DNA of 64,000 bases from Schauerella aestuarii (GCF_009866805.1 NZ_SIZW01000040.1:372001-436000), one strand, 5' to 3'. Shown: positions 1 to 8,560, numbered from the stretch's first letter. A program made the numbers and translations. Notes: generated by a model from the sequence alone, not told the origin.

Positions 1-264
1 GAGGAGTTTGGATTGATCGTCGATCCGGAGCGTGTAGTGTGGGAGCGCTTGCACGCGCCGCTCGAGGCGGGCGGTCTGGGCAGCTATTTTTTTGTGGCCC
101 GCATCGAGCAGGAGGCGGTTGACGCCATCAAGTTTGGCGAAGAAGGGCAGCGCTGGTCGCTGATGCCGATCAATGCGTTTCTGAAGGAAGTGAACGCTGT
201 GCCGCATTTGAAATCACGTCTGGCCGCCTACATGCTCGGCATGGCGATGCAGGCGGCGCGCTGA
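1..264 (+). CDS. NUDIX hydrolase, C-terminal fragment cut by window edge
   Basis: The reading frame is open from base 1. Its first codons read EEFGL, the end of a Nudix box (RExxEExGU), so the gene starts left of the window and only the last 87 residues are present. After the box come a beta-rich stretch with GLGSYFFVARI and a helical C-terminus ending in MAMQAAR. NUDIX enzymes hydrolyse nucleoside diphosphates linked to another group; the substrate cannot be told from this part. A TTG at 13 could be mistaken for a start, but it lies inside the conserved box. A GCGCGC hairpin follows the stop. Confidence 0.7.
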   Translation, partial: EEFGLIVDPERVVWERLHAPLEAGGLGSYFFVARIEQEAVDAIKFGEEGQRWSLMPINAFLKEVNAVPHLKSRLAAYMLGMAMQAAR

Positions 265-309
265 TCCGACGCGCGATCTACGCCGCGCAGTTCAAACATT
301 GTTGAAACA

Positions 310-325
310 GCGCGCTTCAGCGCGC
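310..325 (+). terminator. GC hairpin after the NUDIX gene
   Basis: GCGCGC-TTCA-GCGCGC forms a perfect 6-bp stem 45 bases after the stop codon. There is no T tract, so factor-independent termination is doubtful. The same bases are two copies of a 10-base unit (CGCGCTTCAG / CGCGCTTCAC). Confidence 0.3.
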
Positions 326-375
326 TTCACGCACGCCAAGGCAACGCGGCTGAAGCAAAGGAAACGCGACGCGAC

Positions 376-876
376 TCAACAGCTTCGCTGATCAGGATCA
401 TTCCATCGGCGGCCGATCGAACGGAGGTAAGCGGCGAGATACACCGCTTCATCCTCGTAGAGATGCCGGCAGCGCAGCGCGAGGCAGTCGGACGGCGACT
501 GTGCCGCCACGACCACTCCCGCTTGCCATACCTGAATCTGCCCGAGGCGCGAAAGATCGAACTGCGCGCCAACGGCTGCGAGCCGGACGAGATCGACGGA
601 TGGATGCAGCGTGCAGACCTCGTAGCGCACGTCATTGGGCGCGTGTGGCGAGACGACGAGATCGGGTGCGCTGCCTTGTGCGGGAAACGTAATGTCGCGC
701 CCGACGTCGATCAGACGCCTGCGCGAGCCTGGGGGCGAGCCGCACAGAAACAGCGCTTTGACGGGCGGCAGGGTGATGACGTCGGGAACTGCGCGTGCCG
801 GCGCCGCTGCAGGTGTGTTGACGCTGGTGCGGCGGAACGCGGATAACGCCGTCATGGCGCGAGCGATGAACATCAT
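376..876 (-). CDS. hypothetical protein, 166 aa
   Basis: This is an open frame of 166 codons with no family that I recognise. The N-terminal 30 residues are Ala/Arg rich. The centre has PPVKALFLCGSPPGS and a mixed alpha/beta pattern, and the C-terminus is LRSIGRRWNDPDQRSC. It lies upstream of nothing on its strand except the monooxygenase/SDR pair, from which it is 128 bp away, so it could be the distal gene of that unit. No good ribosome binding site is visible before either methionine, and a competing frame overlaps on the other strand, so coding status is only moderately likely. Confidence 0.45.
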   Translation of the reverse strand: MMFIARAMTALSAFRRTSVNTPAAAPARAVPDVITLPPVKALFLCGSPPGSRRRLIDVGRDITFPAQGSAPDLVVSPHAPNDVRYEVCTLHPSVDLVRLAAVGAQFDLSRLGQIQVWQAGVVVAAQSPSDCLALRCRHLYEDEAVYLAAYLRSIGRRWNDPDQRSC

Positions 877-1004
877 GAGCGAAGCGCGCGTATCGCGTTT
901 CCGCCTGCACCAGGTTCAGGCCGAAGGACCGTCGCGCGTTGAGTTGAGACACGCGCAATCTATCGCGATATCGGCCCGGAAATCGCCGTTACCGTGCGGC
1001 GTTT

Positions 1005-2300
1005 TCAACTGGACTTGAGATCTGGGCGGCTGAGGCCGAGATGGCCGCGAAGCGTGCTCGCGTCGTACTCGGTACGAAAGAGTCCGCGGCGTTGCAGCAC
1101 CGGCACCACGTGATCCACGAAATCCTCGATCGAGCCGGGCAAGCTCGGCGGCATCAGATTGAAGCCGTCGGCGGCCTCGTTGCGAAACCACGTTTCCATG
1201 CGGTCGGCGATCTGCTCGGGCGTGCCCACCATCGTGCAATGCCCGCCGCCGGCGGCAAGCCGGCCCAGCAATTGGCGCACGGTGGGCTGCTCGGTTTCGA
1301 TGATGCGCAAGATCGTGCCGTAGCGACCTTGCGGGCCTTTGAACTCGTGCATCGGCGGCAGTTTCGGCACCGGCGCATCGAGCTCCCACTGGCTGCAATC
1401 CTGTGCGGTAAAGGTCGACAACTGGCGCAGTGAGGCGTCCGCGGGCAGCAGCACATCCAGTTCACGCTGCTTGGCTTGCGCTTCGGCCTCCGTTGAGCCC
1501 ACGTAAGTGACCAGGCCCGGCATGATGGGCACCGGGTCGTGCCGACCGGCTTCCCGTACGCGCCGCTTGATATCGCGGTAGTAAGCCTGCGCGGCGGCCA
1601 TGTCATAGGCCACGGCATAAATCGCCTCGGCGCGGCGCGCGGCCAGATCGCGGCCCTGATCCGAAGCGCCCGCCTGAAACAGCACGGGATGGCCTTGCGG
1701 CATGCGGGGCACGGTCAACGGGCCATCGACGCGAAAGTGCTCGCCATGATGATCGATCGCCCGCACGCGATCGGGATGGGCGTAGTCGCCGCCCCGATCG
1801 TGCAGCAGCGCATCGTCGGTCCACGAGTCCCACAGCGCGATGACGGCATCCACAAACTCTTCGGCGCGCGCATAGCGCCACGCGTGCTCGGGCATCGCGT
1901 CGTAGCCGTGGTTGCGGGCCTCCGCATCGAACATGGACGTGACCACGTTCCAGCCCATGCGGCCATGGGAAATATGGTCGAGCGACGCCATCAGGCGTGC
2001 AGTATGGAACGGCGTGTAGAAGGTGCTCGACACCGTGCTGATCAGACCGATATGTCGGGTCGCACGGCTCATCGCCGACATCGCGGTAAGCGGCTCCAAA
2101 AACCAGCGTGGGCCGTCGGCAACCGTATCGACCGAGGCGCCATCGGCGAAGAACACGGCGTCGAACTTACCGCGTTCGGCGAGTTGCGCGAGTTCTTCGT
2201 AGTAGCTGATGTCGCCCAGGCGCTCGACGGTGGAGTCGGGATGGCGCCAGGCCGCGCGGTGGTGGCCGCAAGCGAAGATGAAAAGATTGAGGTGCAGCAT
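1005..2300 (-). CDS. NtaA/DmoA-type FMNH2-dependent monooxygenase
   Basis: The 431-residue protein begins MLHLNLFIFACGHHRAAWR, the typical opening of the NtaA/SnaA/DszA/DmoA branch of luciferase-like flavin monooxygenases. Other family features are SHGRMGWNVVTS near residue 125, HPVLFQAGASDQGRDLAA near 215, and a late GTPEQIADRMETW helix. The family uses reduced FMN from a separate reductase to oxidise chelators, sulfides or sulfones; no reductase gene is adjacent. The start at 2300 is chosen because it matches the family N-terminus; a GTG at 2321 would add seven residues. An in-frame extension much further upstream runs through the SDR gene and is not credible. It lies 38 bp after the SDR stop and is probably co-transcribed. 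The substrate is unknown. Confidence 0.85.
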   Translation of the reverse strand: MLHLNLFIFACGHHRAAWRHPDSTVERLGDISYYEELAQLAERGKFDAVFFADGASVDTVADGPRWFLEPLTAMSAMSRATRHIGLISTVSSTFYTPFHTARLMASLDHISHGRMGWNVVTSMFDAEARNHGYDAMPEHAWRYARAEEFVDAVIALWDSWTDDALLHDRGGDYAHPDRVRAIDHHGEHFRVDGPLTVPRMPQGHPVLFQAGASDQGRDLAARRAEAIYAVAYDMAAAQAYYRDIKRRVREAGRHDPVPIMPGLVTYVGSTEAEAQAKQRELDVLLPADASLRQLSTFTAQDCSQWELDAPVPKLPPMHEFKGPQGRYGTILRIIETEQPTVRQLLGRLAAGGGHCTMVGTPEQIADRMETWFRNEAADGFNLMPPSLPGSIEDFVDHVVPVLQRRGLFRTEYDASTLRGHLGLSRPDLKSS

Positions 2301-2338
2301 GCGGGATGAATCGTTTTTCACGGTGTTGATTCGCCGCG

Positions 2339-3121
2339 TCAGTTCTTGACCAGTCCGCCATCGACCACGAGGTTCTGACCCGTGACCGAACGCGACCAGG
2401 GCGACGCAAAAAACATCAATGCATCCGCAAACTCGGCCGGTGTGGTGACGCGCTTGAGCGGGGTGCTGGCCGCGATCAGATCGAACACGGCTTCGGGCGT
2501 GGCCGCGGACGCATCGGTGGTGCGCAGCAAGCCGCCCGACACCATGTTGACCGTAATGTTGTCGGCGCCCAGATCTTGCGACATCGTGCGCGTGAAAGCG
2601 AGCAGGGCAGCCTTGGCGGCCGTGTAATCGTGATAAGGCACCACGGGGTTCTGAACGAGATTGGTGCCGACGTTGATGATGCGGCCGAACCCCGCTTCGC
2701 GCATGCCCGGCAGCGTGGCCTGGATGGTATTCAAGGCACCGCGCAGGATGCCTTCCATTTGCTGATTCAGGCTTTCCCAGGTGAGCGTATCCGCATGCGG
2801 TCGGGCATCCCCATTGAACTGAAAACGCGGCAAGGCGTTGTTGACGACAGTGGTCACCGGCGCGCCGAAATGCTTGCGCGCGGCGGCGATCATGGCTGCA
2901 ACGCTTTCCGGGTCGCATACATCGGCCCGCACGGCGAGCGCGCGCTCGGGCGCTTCGCCTTCGATCGCTTCGGCGGCCGCTTCGCTATTGAGATAGTTGA
3001 TCACGACCCGCGCGCCTTCGCGCAGAAACGCGCGTGCGATGTGGGCGCCGAGGCCGCGGCCGGCGCCGGTCACGAGAACCAACTGCTCATTTAAACGCGG
3101 TGACAGCGACGGGGTGGACAT
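2339..3121 (-). CDS. short-chain dehydrogenase/reductase
   Basis: This is a 260-residue classical SDR. The cofactor motif TGAGRGLG lies near the N-terminus, NNA near residue 93, and the active-site YTAAK near residue 165. It catalyses NAD(P)-dependent oxidation or reduction of a carbonyl/hydroxyl; the substrate is unknown. The start at 3121 (MSTPSL) is chosen because AGGA sits eight bases upstream; an ATG at 3130 and a longer extension lack this. It is the first gene of a likely two-gene unit with the flavin monooxygenase, suggesting that the monooxygenase product is processed by this enzyme (inference). It is divergent from the riboswitch-controlled symporter across a 347-bp gap. Confidence 0.88.
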   Translation of the reverse strand: MSTPSLSPRLNEQLVLVTGAGRGLGAHIARAFLREGARVVINYLNSEAAAEAIEGEAPERALAVRADVCDPESVAAMIAAARKHFGAPVTTVVNNALPRFQFNGDARPHADTLTWESLNQQMEGILRGALNTIQATLPGMREAGFGRIINVGTNLVQNPVVPYHDYTAAKAALLAFTRTMSQDLGADNITVNMVSGGLLRTTDASAATPEAVFDLIAASTPLKRVTTPAEFADALMFFASPWSRSVTGQNLVVDGGLVKN

Positions 3122-3214
3122 GGTGGTCATCCTAAAGGCAAAGCCGCACGCGCAACGAAAGGCGGTGCTGGCAAACAAGCCGCGAAATTAGCACATCGGG
3201 ATCGCCGGCGCGCA

Positions 3215-3243
3215 TTGACAAACGGTAGGCGGTTGCCTACTCT
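3215..3243 (+). promoter_or_regulatory. sigma-70 promoter for the TPP-riboswitch transcript
   Basis: TTGACA at 3215-3220, a 17-bp spacer and TACTCT at 3238-3243 make a near-ideal housekeeping promoter. The predicted RNA start, near 3250, falls directly before the riboswitch aptamer, which strongly supports both calls. Confidence 0.75.
3225..3240. promoter_or_regulatory. perfect inverted repeat inside the promoter spacer
   Basis: GTAGGC-GGTT-GCCTAC is a perfect 6+4+6 inverted repeat that fills the spacer and overlaps the -10 box. A bound protein would block RNA polymerase. The TAGGC half-site also occurs in the putative LysR box at 5922-5940, but with a longer centre (7 bases). Confidence 0.5.
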
Positions 3244-3252
3244 TGCCGCTTG

Positions 3253-3341
3253 TTCCTGGGGGAGCCCTGTCTGGGCTGAGATTCCGCGTCTTGCGGTCAC
3301 CCTTCGAACCTGATCCGGGTCATGCCGGCGAAGGGAAGGAA
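3253..3341 (+). promoter_or_regulatory. TPP (THI-box) riboswitch
   Basis: The conserved THI-box elements are all present in order: GGGGGAGCC, then CTGAGA (3276-3281), then ACCCTTCGAACCTGATC with CGGGTCATGCCGGCGAAGGG. Flanking TTCCT (3253-3257) and AGGAA (3337-3341) close the P1 stem. TPP binding normally represses the downstream gene. A T-rich run (TTTTTTT) follows about 35 bases after the aptamer, and GCGAAG of the aptamer 3' arm can pair with CTTTGC just downstream; either could form part of the expression platform, but I could not define it clearly. Confidence 0.93.
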
Positions 3342-3468
3342 ATCGCTATCCATCTTTGCGCCTGCGTGTCCGGTTTTTTTGCAATCCGGCATCGCTGCAC
3401 TTCTGCCGTCGTCCACGCCCTTCGATCGGGCGTCGTGCAGCGCGTCGTCACTCCGCAGGCTCTTCATC

Positions 3469-4914
3469 ATGCGCAGCACCGCATCCGTCATCACGTGGCT
3501 GATCCTTTTCAGCGGCGGCTTCGCGCTCGCCAGTGTGTTGTACGCCCGCCGCGTGCTGGGTGGCCTCGAAGACTACGTTATCGCACGCAATAGCCAGAAT
3601 ACGTTGGCCACGATGGCGACCTTGTTGGCGTCCACATTGGGTGGCTGGATCCTTTTTTCGCCGGCACAGGCCGCCGCGTGGGGTGGCATCGGCGCGGTGC
3701 TGGGCTACGCGATCGGCGCGATGTCGCCGCGATTGGCGATGATTCCGTTGGGCAAACGGATGCGTGAGGTCATGCCGGCCGGCCATTCGCTCACCGAATT
3801 CATCATGGCCCGCTATGGCCGTGGCATGTATGGGCTCACGCTGGCCATCATGCTGTTCTATCTCTTCATCGCGCTGTCGGCCGAGATCACCGCGATCGCC
3901 AAGCTCGTGACCTTGATCGCTCCGGTGCCGCTGTGGCAGACGGCCGCGATCGTGATGGCCGCCACGTTGATCTATACGTCATACGGCGGGCTGCGCGCTT
4001 CGATCTTTACCGACAAGGTGCAGGTGCTCGTGATTCTGCCGCTCCTGGGCGTGCTGTTCTACTTCGGCTGGAAAGCCGCGGGTGGCGTGATGCCCACCAT
4101 CGACGCGTTGCGCCTGAGCGCGCCGCAGATGCTGAGCTTTACCGATCCGGTAGGAATCAAGGCGGGGCTGACCTTTTTCGTGGCCATTCTGCTCACAGGG
4201 CTTTTCCATCAGGGCGCCTGGCAGCGCATCTACGCCTCACGCGATGCCGGCACGGTACGCAACGGATTTTTGTTCGGCGGACTGATGGTGATGCCGTTCA
4301 TCTTCATCATGGGCTTGTTCGGATTGGCGTTCAAGGCGCTGGTGCCCAATGGCGACAGCTCGGTTGCCGTGTTTGCGCTGATCATGCCGCACATCCCCGA
4401 CTGGTTTGCCTTTGCCCTGATTCCGCTGGGACTGGCCCTGGTGATGAGCACAGCCGACAGCGCCATCAGCGCCGTGTCGAGCCTGATCGCCATCGATATG
4501 GGCCGCCTGCTGCCCAACGCCACCAGCGAAAAGATGATGCAGCTGTCGCGCAGCTTGATCGTGCTGCTGGCGATCCCGGTGATGATCGTGGCCGCGCAAG
4601 GCTACAGCGTGCTGTACCTCTTTTTGCTTGCCGACTTGCTCTGCTCCGCGGCGGCGTTTCCGGTGTTCTACGGGTTGTTCAGCAAGCACCATAATGGATG
4701 GCGCGCGGTGGTCGGCACCGCGTTCGGGCTCGTCACGGGGCTGCTGCTCTTTCCGGCACCGGGCGAAAAGCCCGTATATCTGCTGGAGTCGTTTCTGGTC
4801 GCGACCTTTGTGCCGGTCGCCGTCATCTTGCTGATGCAAGCGTTTGCCGGCAAGACGGCCAAGGTGTTCGAGTTTTCGACGCTCGCTGCGGCGGTGCGCA
4901 AGCTGGACCGTTGA
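3469..4914 (+). CDS. sodium:solute symporter under TPP riboswitch
   Basis: The 481-residue membrane protein has roughly 12-13 hydrophobic segments and the layout of the SSS (PanF/PutP-like) family: an N-terminal LEDYVIARNSQNT loop, GHSLTEFIMARYG, YTSYGGLRASIFTDKVQ, GLFHQGAWQRIYASRD and LVMSTADSAISAVSSL. The start at 3469 has AGG nine bases upstream; an in-frame ATG at 3322 lies inside the riboswitch and is rejected. Because the transcript carries a TPP aptamer, the likely cargo is thiamine or a thiamine precursor/breakdown product. PanF-like symporters have been predicted as thiamine-related (the ThiV type) from such riboswitches, and this looks like one. It is a single-gene transcript: the convergent LysR gene ends four bases after its stop. 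Confidence 0.87.
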   Translation: MRSTASVITWLILFSGGFALASVLYARRVLGGLEDYVIARNSQNTLATMATLLASTLGGWILFSPAQAAAWGGIGAVLGYAIGAMSPRLAMIPLGKRMREVMPAGHSLTEFIMARYGRGMYGLTLAIMLFYLFIALSAEITAIAKLVTLIAPVPLWQTAAIVMAATLIYTSYGGLRASIFTDKVQVLVILPLLGVLFYFGWKAAGGVMPTIDALRLSAPQMLSFTDPVGIKAGLTFFVAILLTGLFHQGAWQRIYASRDAGTVRNGFLFGGLMVMPFIFIMGLFGLAFKALVPNGDSSVAVFALIMPHIPDWFAFALIPLGLALVMSTADSAISAVSSLIAIDMGRLLPNATSEKMMQLSRSLIVLLAIPVMIVAAQGYSVLYLFLLADLLCSAAAFPVFYGLFSKHHNGWRAVVGTAFGLVTGLLLFPAPGEKPVYLLESFLVATFVPVAVILLMQAFAGKTAKVFEFSTLAAAVRKLDR

Positions 4915-4918
4915 TCGC

Positions 4919-5872
4919 CTAGGTGGCTGCAGGCTGCGCAAGCGACAGGTAACCGCCGTGGGCGGGGCTCAATGCCATCTCGCGCATCAAATCGCGCAGC
5001 GTCTCGTGCACCACTTTTACGGCTTGCGTGAGCGGCCGGCTCGATGCGGTCGCCAGCATCAGTTTTGTGGACACGCCCGGGTTGACCAGCGTTCTGGCCA
5101 CGACGGTGCCCGCCGTCAGTTCGGCCTGGAAGGCCGGGGCGGCGAGCACGGTGTGGGCCATGCCCCGCACCACGATGTCGTTCATCAGATCGAGCGCGTC
5201 GACTTCAAACACCACGTCGAGCGTGACGCCCGCCTGGCTGGCCGCGTATTCCACCGTTCGGCGCAGGCCGTGATTTTTGGTCGGCAGCACGAGCGGCAAT
5301 CCTTGCAACTGCTTCACGTCGATCTCCGTCAACCGCCGCGCGTTCGGTGAGAGCGCTTGCCTGGGCGAAACGAGCGCCAGGCGCAGTTCCGCCAGCGGAT
5401 CCACCACCAGATGCTGCGAGCGCCGTGCGTCGTGGAGCACCGCGATATCCACGCGTGCATTGGTCAGCCACTCATGTACGTAGCCGCTATAGCCGGTCAC
5501 GATGTTCAATTGAATGCGCGGATGTTTTTGCCAAAGATCGGCGATCAGCCGCATGCCGATCATTTTGCACAGGGTGGGGGTGAGCCCTACCGTGACCTGA
5601 CCTGAAGGCGAGCGCTGATCGTCGTGAAAGGCGGACACCACCGCATCCATTTGCCGCAGGAGCGGGCGCAGGCGATCCAGCAGCTTTTCACCTTCAGGGG
5701 TGAGTGACACCCCGCGCCCATTGCGATACAGCAGGGGGCAGCCACATTCCTCTTCGAGCTTGCGCACCTGGCGGCCAAGCGCCGATTGCGCGACGCCAAT
5801 CACGGAGGCCGCTTTGGAAAAGCTGCCGTAGTCGGCGACCTGGATCAGGTTCTCGATCTTTCTCAAGTCCAT
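4919..5872 (-). CDS. LysR-family transcriptional regulator
   Basis: The 317-residue protein starts MDLRKIENLIQVADYGSF, with a winged helix-turn-helix at residues 1-60 (SFSKAASVIGVAQSALGRQV; SLTPEGEKLL) and a LysR effector domain from about 90 to the end (QVTVGLTPTLCKMIGMRLIADL). Start 5872 follows the family N-terminus; an upstream ATG would add seven Gly-rich residues. It is divergent from the thiamine-diphosphate enzyme gene. The 147-bp gap contains a palindromic site of LysR type, so it probably controls that enzyme and itself. The effector is unknown, perhaps the substrate of the neighbouring enzyme. Confidence 0.92.
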   Translation of the reverse strand: MDLRKIENLIQVADYGSFSKAASVIGVAQSALGRQVRKLEEECGCPLLYRNGRGVSLTPEGEKLLDRLRPLLRQMDAVVSAFHDDQRSPSGQVTVGLTPTLCKMIGMRLIADLWQKHPRIQLNIVTGYSGYVHEWLTNARVDIAVLHDARRSQHLVVDPLAELRLALVSPRQALSPNARRLTEIDVKQLQGLPLVLPTKNHGLRRTVEYAASQAGVTLDVVFEVDALDLMNDIVVRGMAHTVLAAPAFQAELTAGTVVARTLVNPGVSTKLMLATASSRPLTQAVKVVHETLRDLMREMALSPAHGGYLSLAQPAAT

Positions 5873-5921
5873 TGCACCACCGCCATCACGCATCCTTGTA
5901 CGTGCAGTTTATGTATATCTG

Positions 5922-5940
5922 ATAGGCAAAGTATGCCTAT
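5922..5940. promoter_or_regulatory. putative LysR box
   Basis: ATAGGC-AAAGTAT-GCCTAT is a perfect 6+7+6 inverted repeat between the divergent LysR and ThDP-enzyme genes, and it fits the T-N11-A pattern of LysR sites. It lies about 50 bp from the LysR start and 80 bp from the enzyme start, the usual position for such a regulator. Confidence 0.6.
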
Positions 5941-6019
5941 TTGGCACATCCGGGGCAATCTACACTGCGCAGATCGAAGGCCGGTTTTCGGTCTTTTCTC
6001 TGGTGAGGATGGCAGGCCG

Positions 6020-7711
6020 ATGACTGCGTTGACCAAGCTGAACACGTCCGCCCATGCCCTGCTCGACACGCTGACGGCGAACGGCGTCGACCGCGTTTTC
6101 GTCGTCCCGGGGGAGAGCTACCTTGGCGTGCTCGACGCATTGAGCGACTTTCCCGAGGTGGATGTGGTGACGTGCCGACATGAGGGGGGCGCGAGCTTCA
6201 TGGCGTGCGCCGACGGCAAGCTCACCGGGCGGCCCGGCGTCGTCATGGTGAGCCGCGGACCCGGCGCCACCAATGCCGCCATCGGTTTGCATGCCGCCCA
6301 GCAGGATGCCGTGCCGCTATTGCTGATCGTGGGACAGGTGCCCAAGAAGGATCTGCGCCGCGAGGCCTTTCAGGAAATCGACTACCAAAGAATGTTCGGA
6401 TCGATTGCGAAATGGGTGTGCGAGGTCACGTCTCCCGAAGCGCTGGCCGAGGCGGCTTTCAAAGCGATGCGGGTGGCCGTGTCGGGCACGCCTGGGCCGG
6501 TGGTGCTCGTGATTCCGGAGGATGTGCAGCAGCAAGCCGTTTCACAACCGGCATGGACGGTGCCAGCGTCCAGTGCGACGCAACCCGATGCCACCGGGCT
6601 GGCGCACGTGCACGCATTGATCGCGGCGTCGAATCGACCGCTCATTATCGCGGGTGGGGCGTTCGAAGCCGAAGGCGGGCGGGCCGCATTATTGACGCTG
6701 GCCGAGACCTTCCATATTCCCGTGGCGGTCGCCTTTCGCCGGCACGATGTGTTTCCCAACACGCACCCGCTATATGCCGGCAACCTGGACCTGGCCAATC
6801 CCGCCGATCAACTGGCGGCATTTGAATCCAGCGATCTGATTCTGGCGCTCGGCACGCGATTGGGTGATGTGACGACGCAGGGGTATACGTTTCCGCAGCA
6901 CCCGAGACCGTCGCAACGGCTGGTGCATTGCTTTGCCGATGCGCACATCGTCAATCAGCATTTCGCCGCCGATGTGGGGCTGGTTGGCGACCCCATCGCG
7001 TGTGCACGTGCCCTGAGCGCGATGCCGGCCGAAGGCGATCGCGCGGCGCGCGAAGCGTGGGCGGCATCGCTGCGCGGCATCCACGATCGCCGTGCGGCAT
7101 GGCCGGTTTGCACTGCAGCGGATGGCGTTCCCTTCGTCAATGTGGTGCGGGCGCTGGCCGAGGCCGCCACGGACGATGTGATGATCTGCCTGGATGCCGG
7201 CACCTTTGCGGCACCCGTCTATCGACATTTTCCCTTCGTTTACCCGCAGCGGTTGATGGCGTCGCAATCGGGCGCGATGGGCTATGGCACGCCGGCCGCG
7301 ATTGCCGCGCAGTTGCGATATCCCGCTGCGCGCGTGGTGTGCGTGATCGGCGATGGCGGCTTCATGATGACCGGCAACGAAATGATGGCGGCAGCGGAGC
7401 GGCAACTGCCCATACTGTTCATCGTTTCGAACAATAATTGCTACGGCTCGATCCGCCTGCACCAGGCGCGCACGTACCCCGGCCGATATGTGGGCACGAA
7501 CCTGGCGAGTCCGGATTTCGTGATGATGGCACGGGCGTTCGGCATGCAAGCCGAGTATGTGACGCAGGCCGACGAGGTAGATGCGGCGATTCAACGCGGG
7601 CTAACGGCACGCATGCCTTACTTCATCGAAGTCCGCACGAGCCTGGCGGCGATCCTGCCGGACGGGGTGGACAGCATTGCTGGGTTGAGACTGCGTCCCA
7701 ACCCGGCATAG
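6020..7711 (+). CDS. acetolactate synthase-like ThDP-dependent enzyme
   Basis: The 563-residue protein has the three domains of the AHAS/POX family. The N-terminal Pyr domain carries VFVVPGES and the catalytic glutamate in RHEGGASF (E55). The central domain follows, and the C-terminal PP domain has the ThDP-Mg motif GDG at 444-446 ending in NNN at 471-473. It is not the biosynthetic synthase (that is at 32074) and has no small subunit beside it. Such stand-alone enzymes decarboxylate or ligate 2-oxo acids. Start 6020 has GCAGG just upstream. It is divergent from a LysR gene and convergent with a class II aldolase. It lies in the same neighbourhood as the TPP-controlled transporter, which may be chance or may reflect cofactor demand. 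Confidence 0.85.
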   Translation: MTALTKLNTSAHALLDTLTANGVDRVFVVPGESYLGVLDALSDFPEVDVVTCRHEGGASFMACADGKLTGRPGVVMVSRGPGATNAAIGLHAAQQDAVPLLLIVGQVPKKDLRREAFQEIDYQRMFGSIAKWVCEVTSPEALAEAAFKAMRVAVSGTPGPVVLVIPEDVQQQAVSQPAWTVPASSATQPDATGLAHVHALIAASNRPLIIAGGAFEAEGGRAALLTLAETFHIPVAVAFRRHDVFPNTHPLYAGNLDLANPADQLAAFESSDLILALGTRLGDVTTQGYTFPQHPRPSQRLVHCFADAHIVNQHFAADVGLVGDPIACARALSAMPAEGDRAAREAWAASLRGIHDRRAAWPVCTAADGVPFVNVVRALAEAATDDVMICLDAGTFAAPVYRHFPFVYPQRLMASQSGAMGYGTPAAIAAQLRYPAARVVCVIGDGGFMMTGNEMMAAAERQLPILFIVSNNNCYGSIRLHQARTYPGRYVGTNLASPDFVMMARAFGMQAEYVTQADEVDAAIQRGLTARMPYFIEVRTSLAAILPDGVDSIAGLRLRPNPA

Positions 7712-7728
7712 CGATATCTGCGGGGTTG
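7699..7728. terminator. hairpin between convergent genes
   Basis: CAACCC-g-GCA and TGC-g-GGGTTG form a nine-pair stem with one mismatch and a 10-base loop, sitting over and just after the ThDP-enzyme stop and before the convergent aldolase stop. There is no T tract. Confidence 0.35.
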
Positions 7729-7736
7729 CCTGCGCG

Positions 7737-8543
7737 CTAATTTTTGTAGCTGGGATCCTTGCGATCCATCAACCGAATCATCGCCGGCCATTCGAGTTCG
7801 CCAAAGGGGCGCCGCGTGGTCGGTTGATATAGGTGATGGGTTTTGTCGATCACGGCTTGCGGCGGCATCGTCAGCTCACTCCCACAGGCCATGGCGTCGA
7901 CTTGCGACTTGCACGCCATCTCGAGCCAGTACAGGGTATTGAAGGCTTGTGCGATCGAGGGGCCGACGGCCAGAAGACCATGATTGCGCAAAATCATCGA
8001 ATCGTAAGCACCCAGATCGGCGACCAGTCGATCGCGCTCGCTCAAGTCGATCGCCACGCTTTCGTAGTCGTGATACGGGATCTTGGCAAAACGCATCGCC
8101 GTCTGTGTGAGCGGCAGCAGGCCGCACTTCAATGATGAGATGGCCATGCCGGCACGGGTGTGCGTATGAATCACGCATTGCACATCATGGCGCGCCGCGT
8201 GCACGGCGCTATGGATCACATAGCCGGCGGCGTTGATGCCATGCTCGGTGGTATTGCCAAGCACGTTGCCCGCCAGATCGATCTTGACCAGATTGGACGC
8301 GGTGATTTCGTCATACATCAGCCCATACGCATTGATCAGCAGATGATCTTCCGTGCCTGGGATACGGGCGGTGATGTGGTTGTAAATCAGATCGCTCATG
8401 CCGAAATGCGCCACCAGGCGGTAGCACGCGGCCAACTGCACGCGCGTTTCCCATTCCTGTTCGCTGACGAAGGTGCTGACGTTGTCGGTGACGTCGTTCA
8501 ATGGTGTCGTGTGTTGCCGACTGTGCGGCTGTGCGTGTTGCAT
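7737..8543 (-). CDS. class II aldolase/adducin family protein
   Basis: The 268-residue protein has LVAHFGMSDLIYNHITARIPG and the HTHTRAGMA segment that supplies metal-binding histidines. A third histidine lies in ILRNHGLLAVG, as in fuculose-phosphate aldolase and adducin-head proteins. The family cleaves or decarboxylates sugar-acid or hydroxy-keto acids with a divalent metal. Start 8543 (MQHAQP) is fixed by AAGGAG seven bases upstream; an ATG at 8564 would overlap the preceding gene. It is last in a row with two Bug binding proteins and an enolase-superfamily enzyme, a setting typical of sugar-acid or aromatic-acid breakdown. Confidence 0.88.
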   Translation of the reverse strand: MQHAQPHSRQHTTPLNDVTDNVSTFVSEQEWETRVQLAACYRLVAHFGMSDLIYNHITARIPGTEDHLLINAYGLMYDEITASNLVKIDLAGNVLGNTTEHGINAAGYVIHSAVHAARHDVQCVIHTHTRAGMAISSLKCGLLPLTQTAMRFAKIPYHDYESVAIDLSERDRLVADLGAYDSMILRNHGLLAVGPSIAQAFNTLYWLEMACKSQVDAMACGSELTMPPQAVIDKTHHLYQPTTRRPFGELEWPAMIRLMDRKDPSYKN

Positions 8544-8560
8544 GGGGTTTGTCTCCTTCT

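Noticed and set aside
1005-2918. 637-residue frame that would join the monooxygenase to an unknown N-terminal half
   Set aside because: The upstream 200 codons run out of frame through the SDR gene and look like compositional read-through; the family N-terminus is at 2300.
3322-3468. Upstream ATG for the symporter
   Set aside because: It lies inside the TPP aptamer, and the extra residues do not fit a membrane-protein N-terminus.
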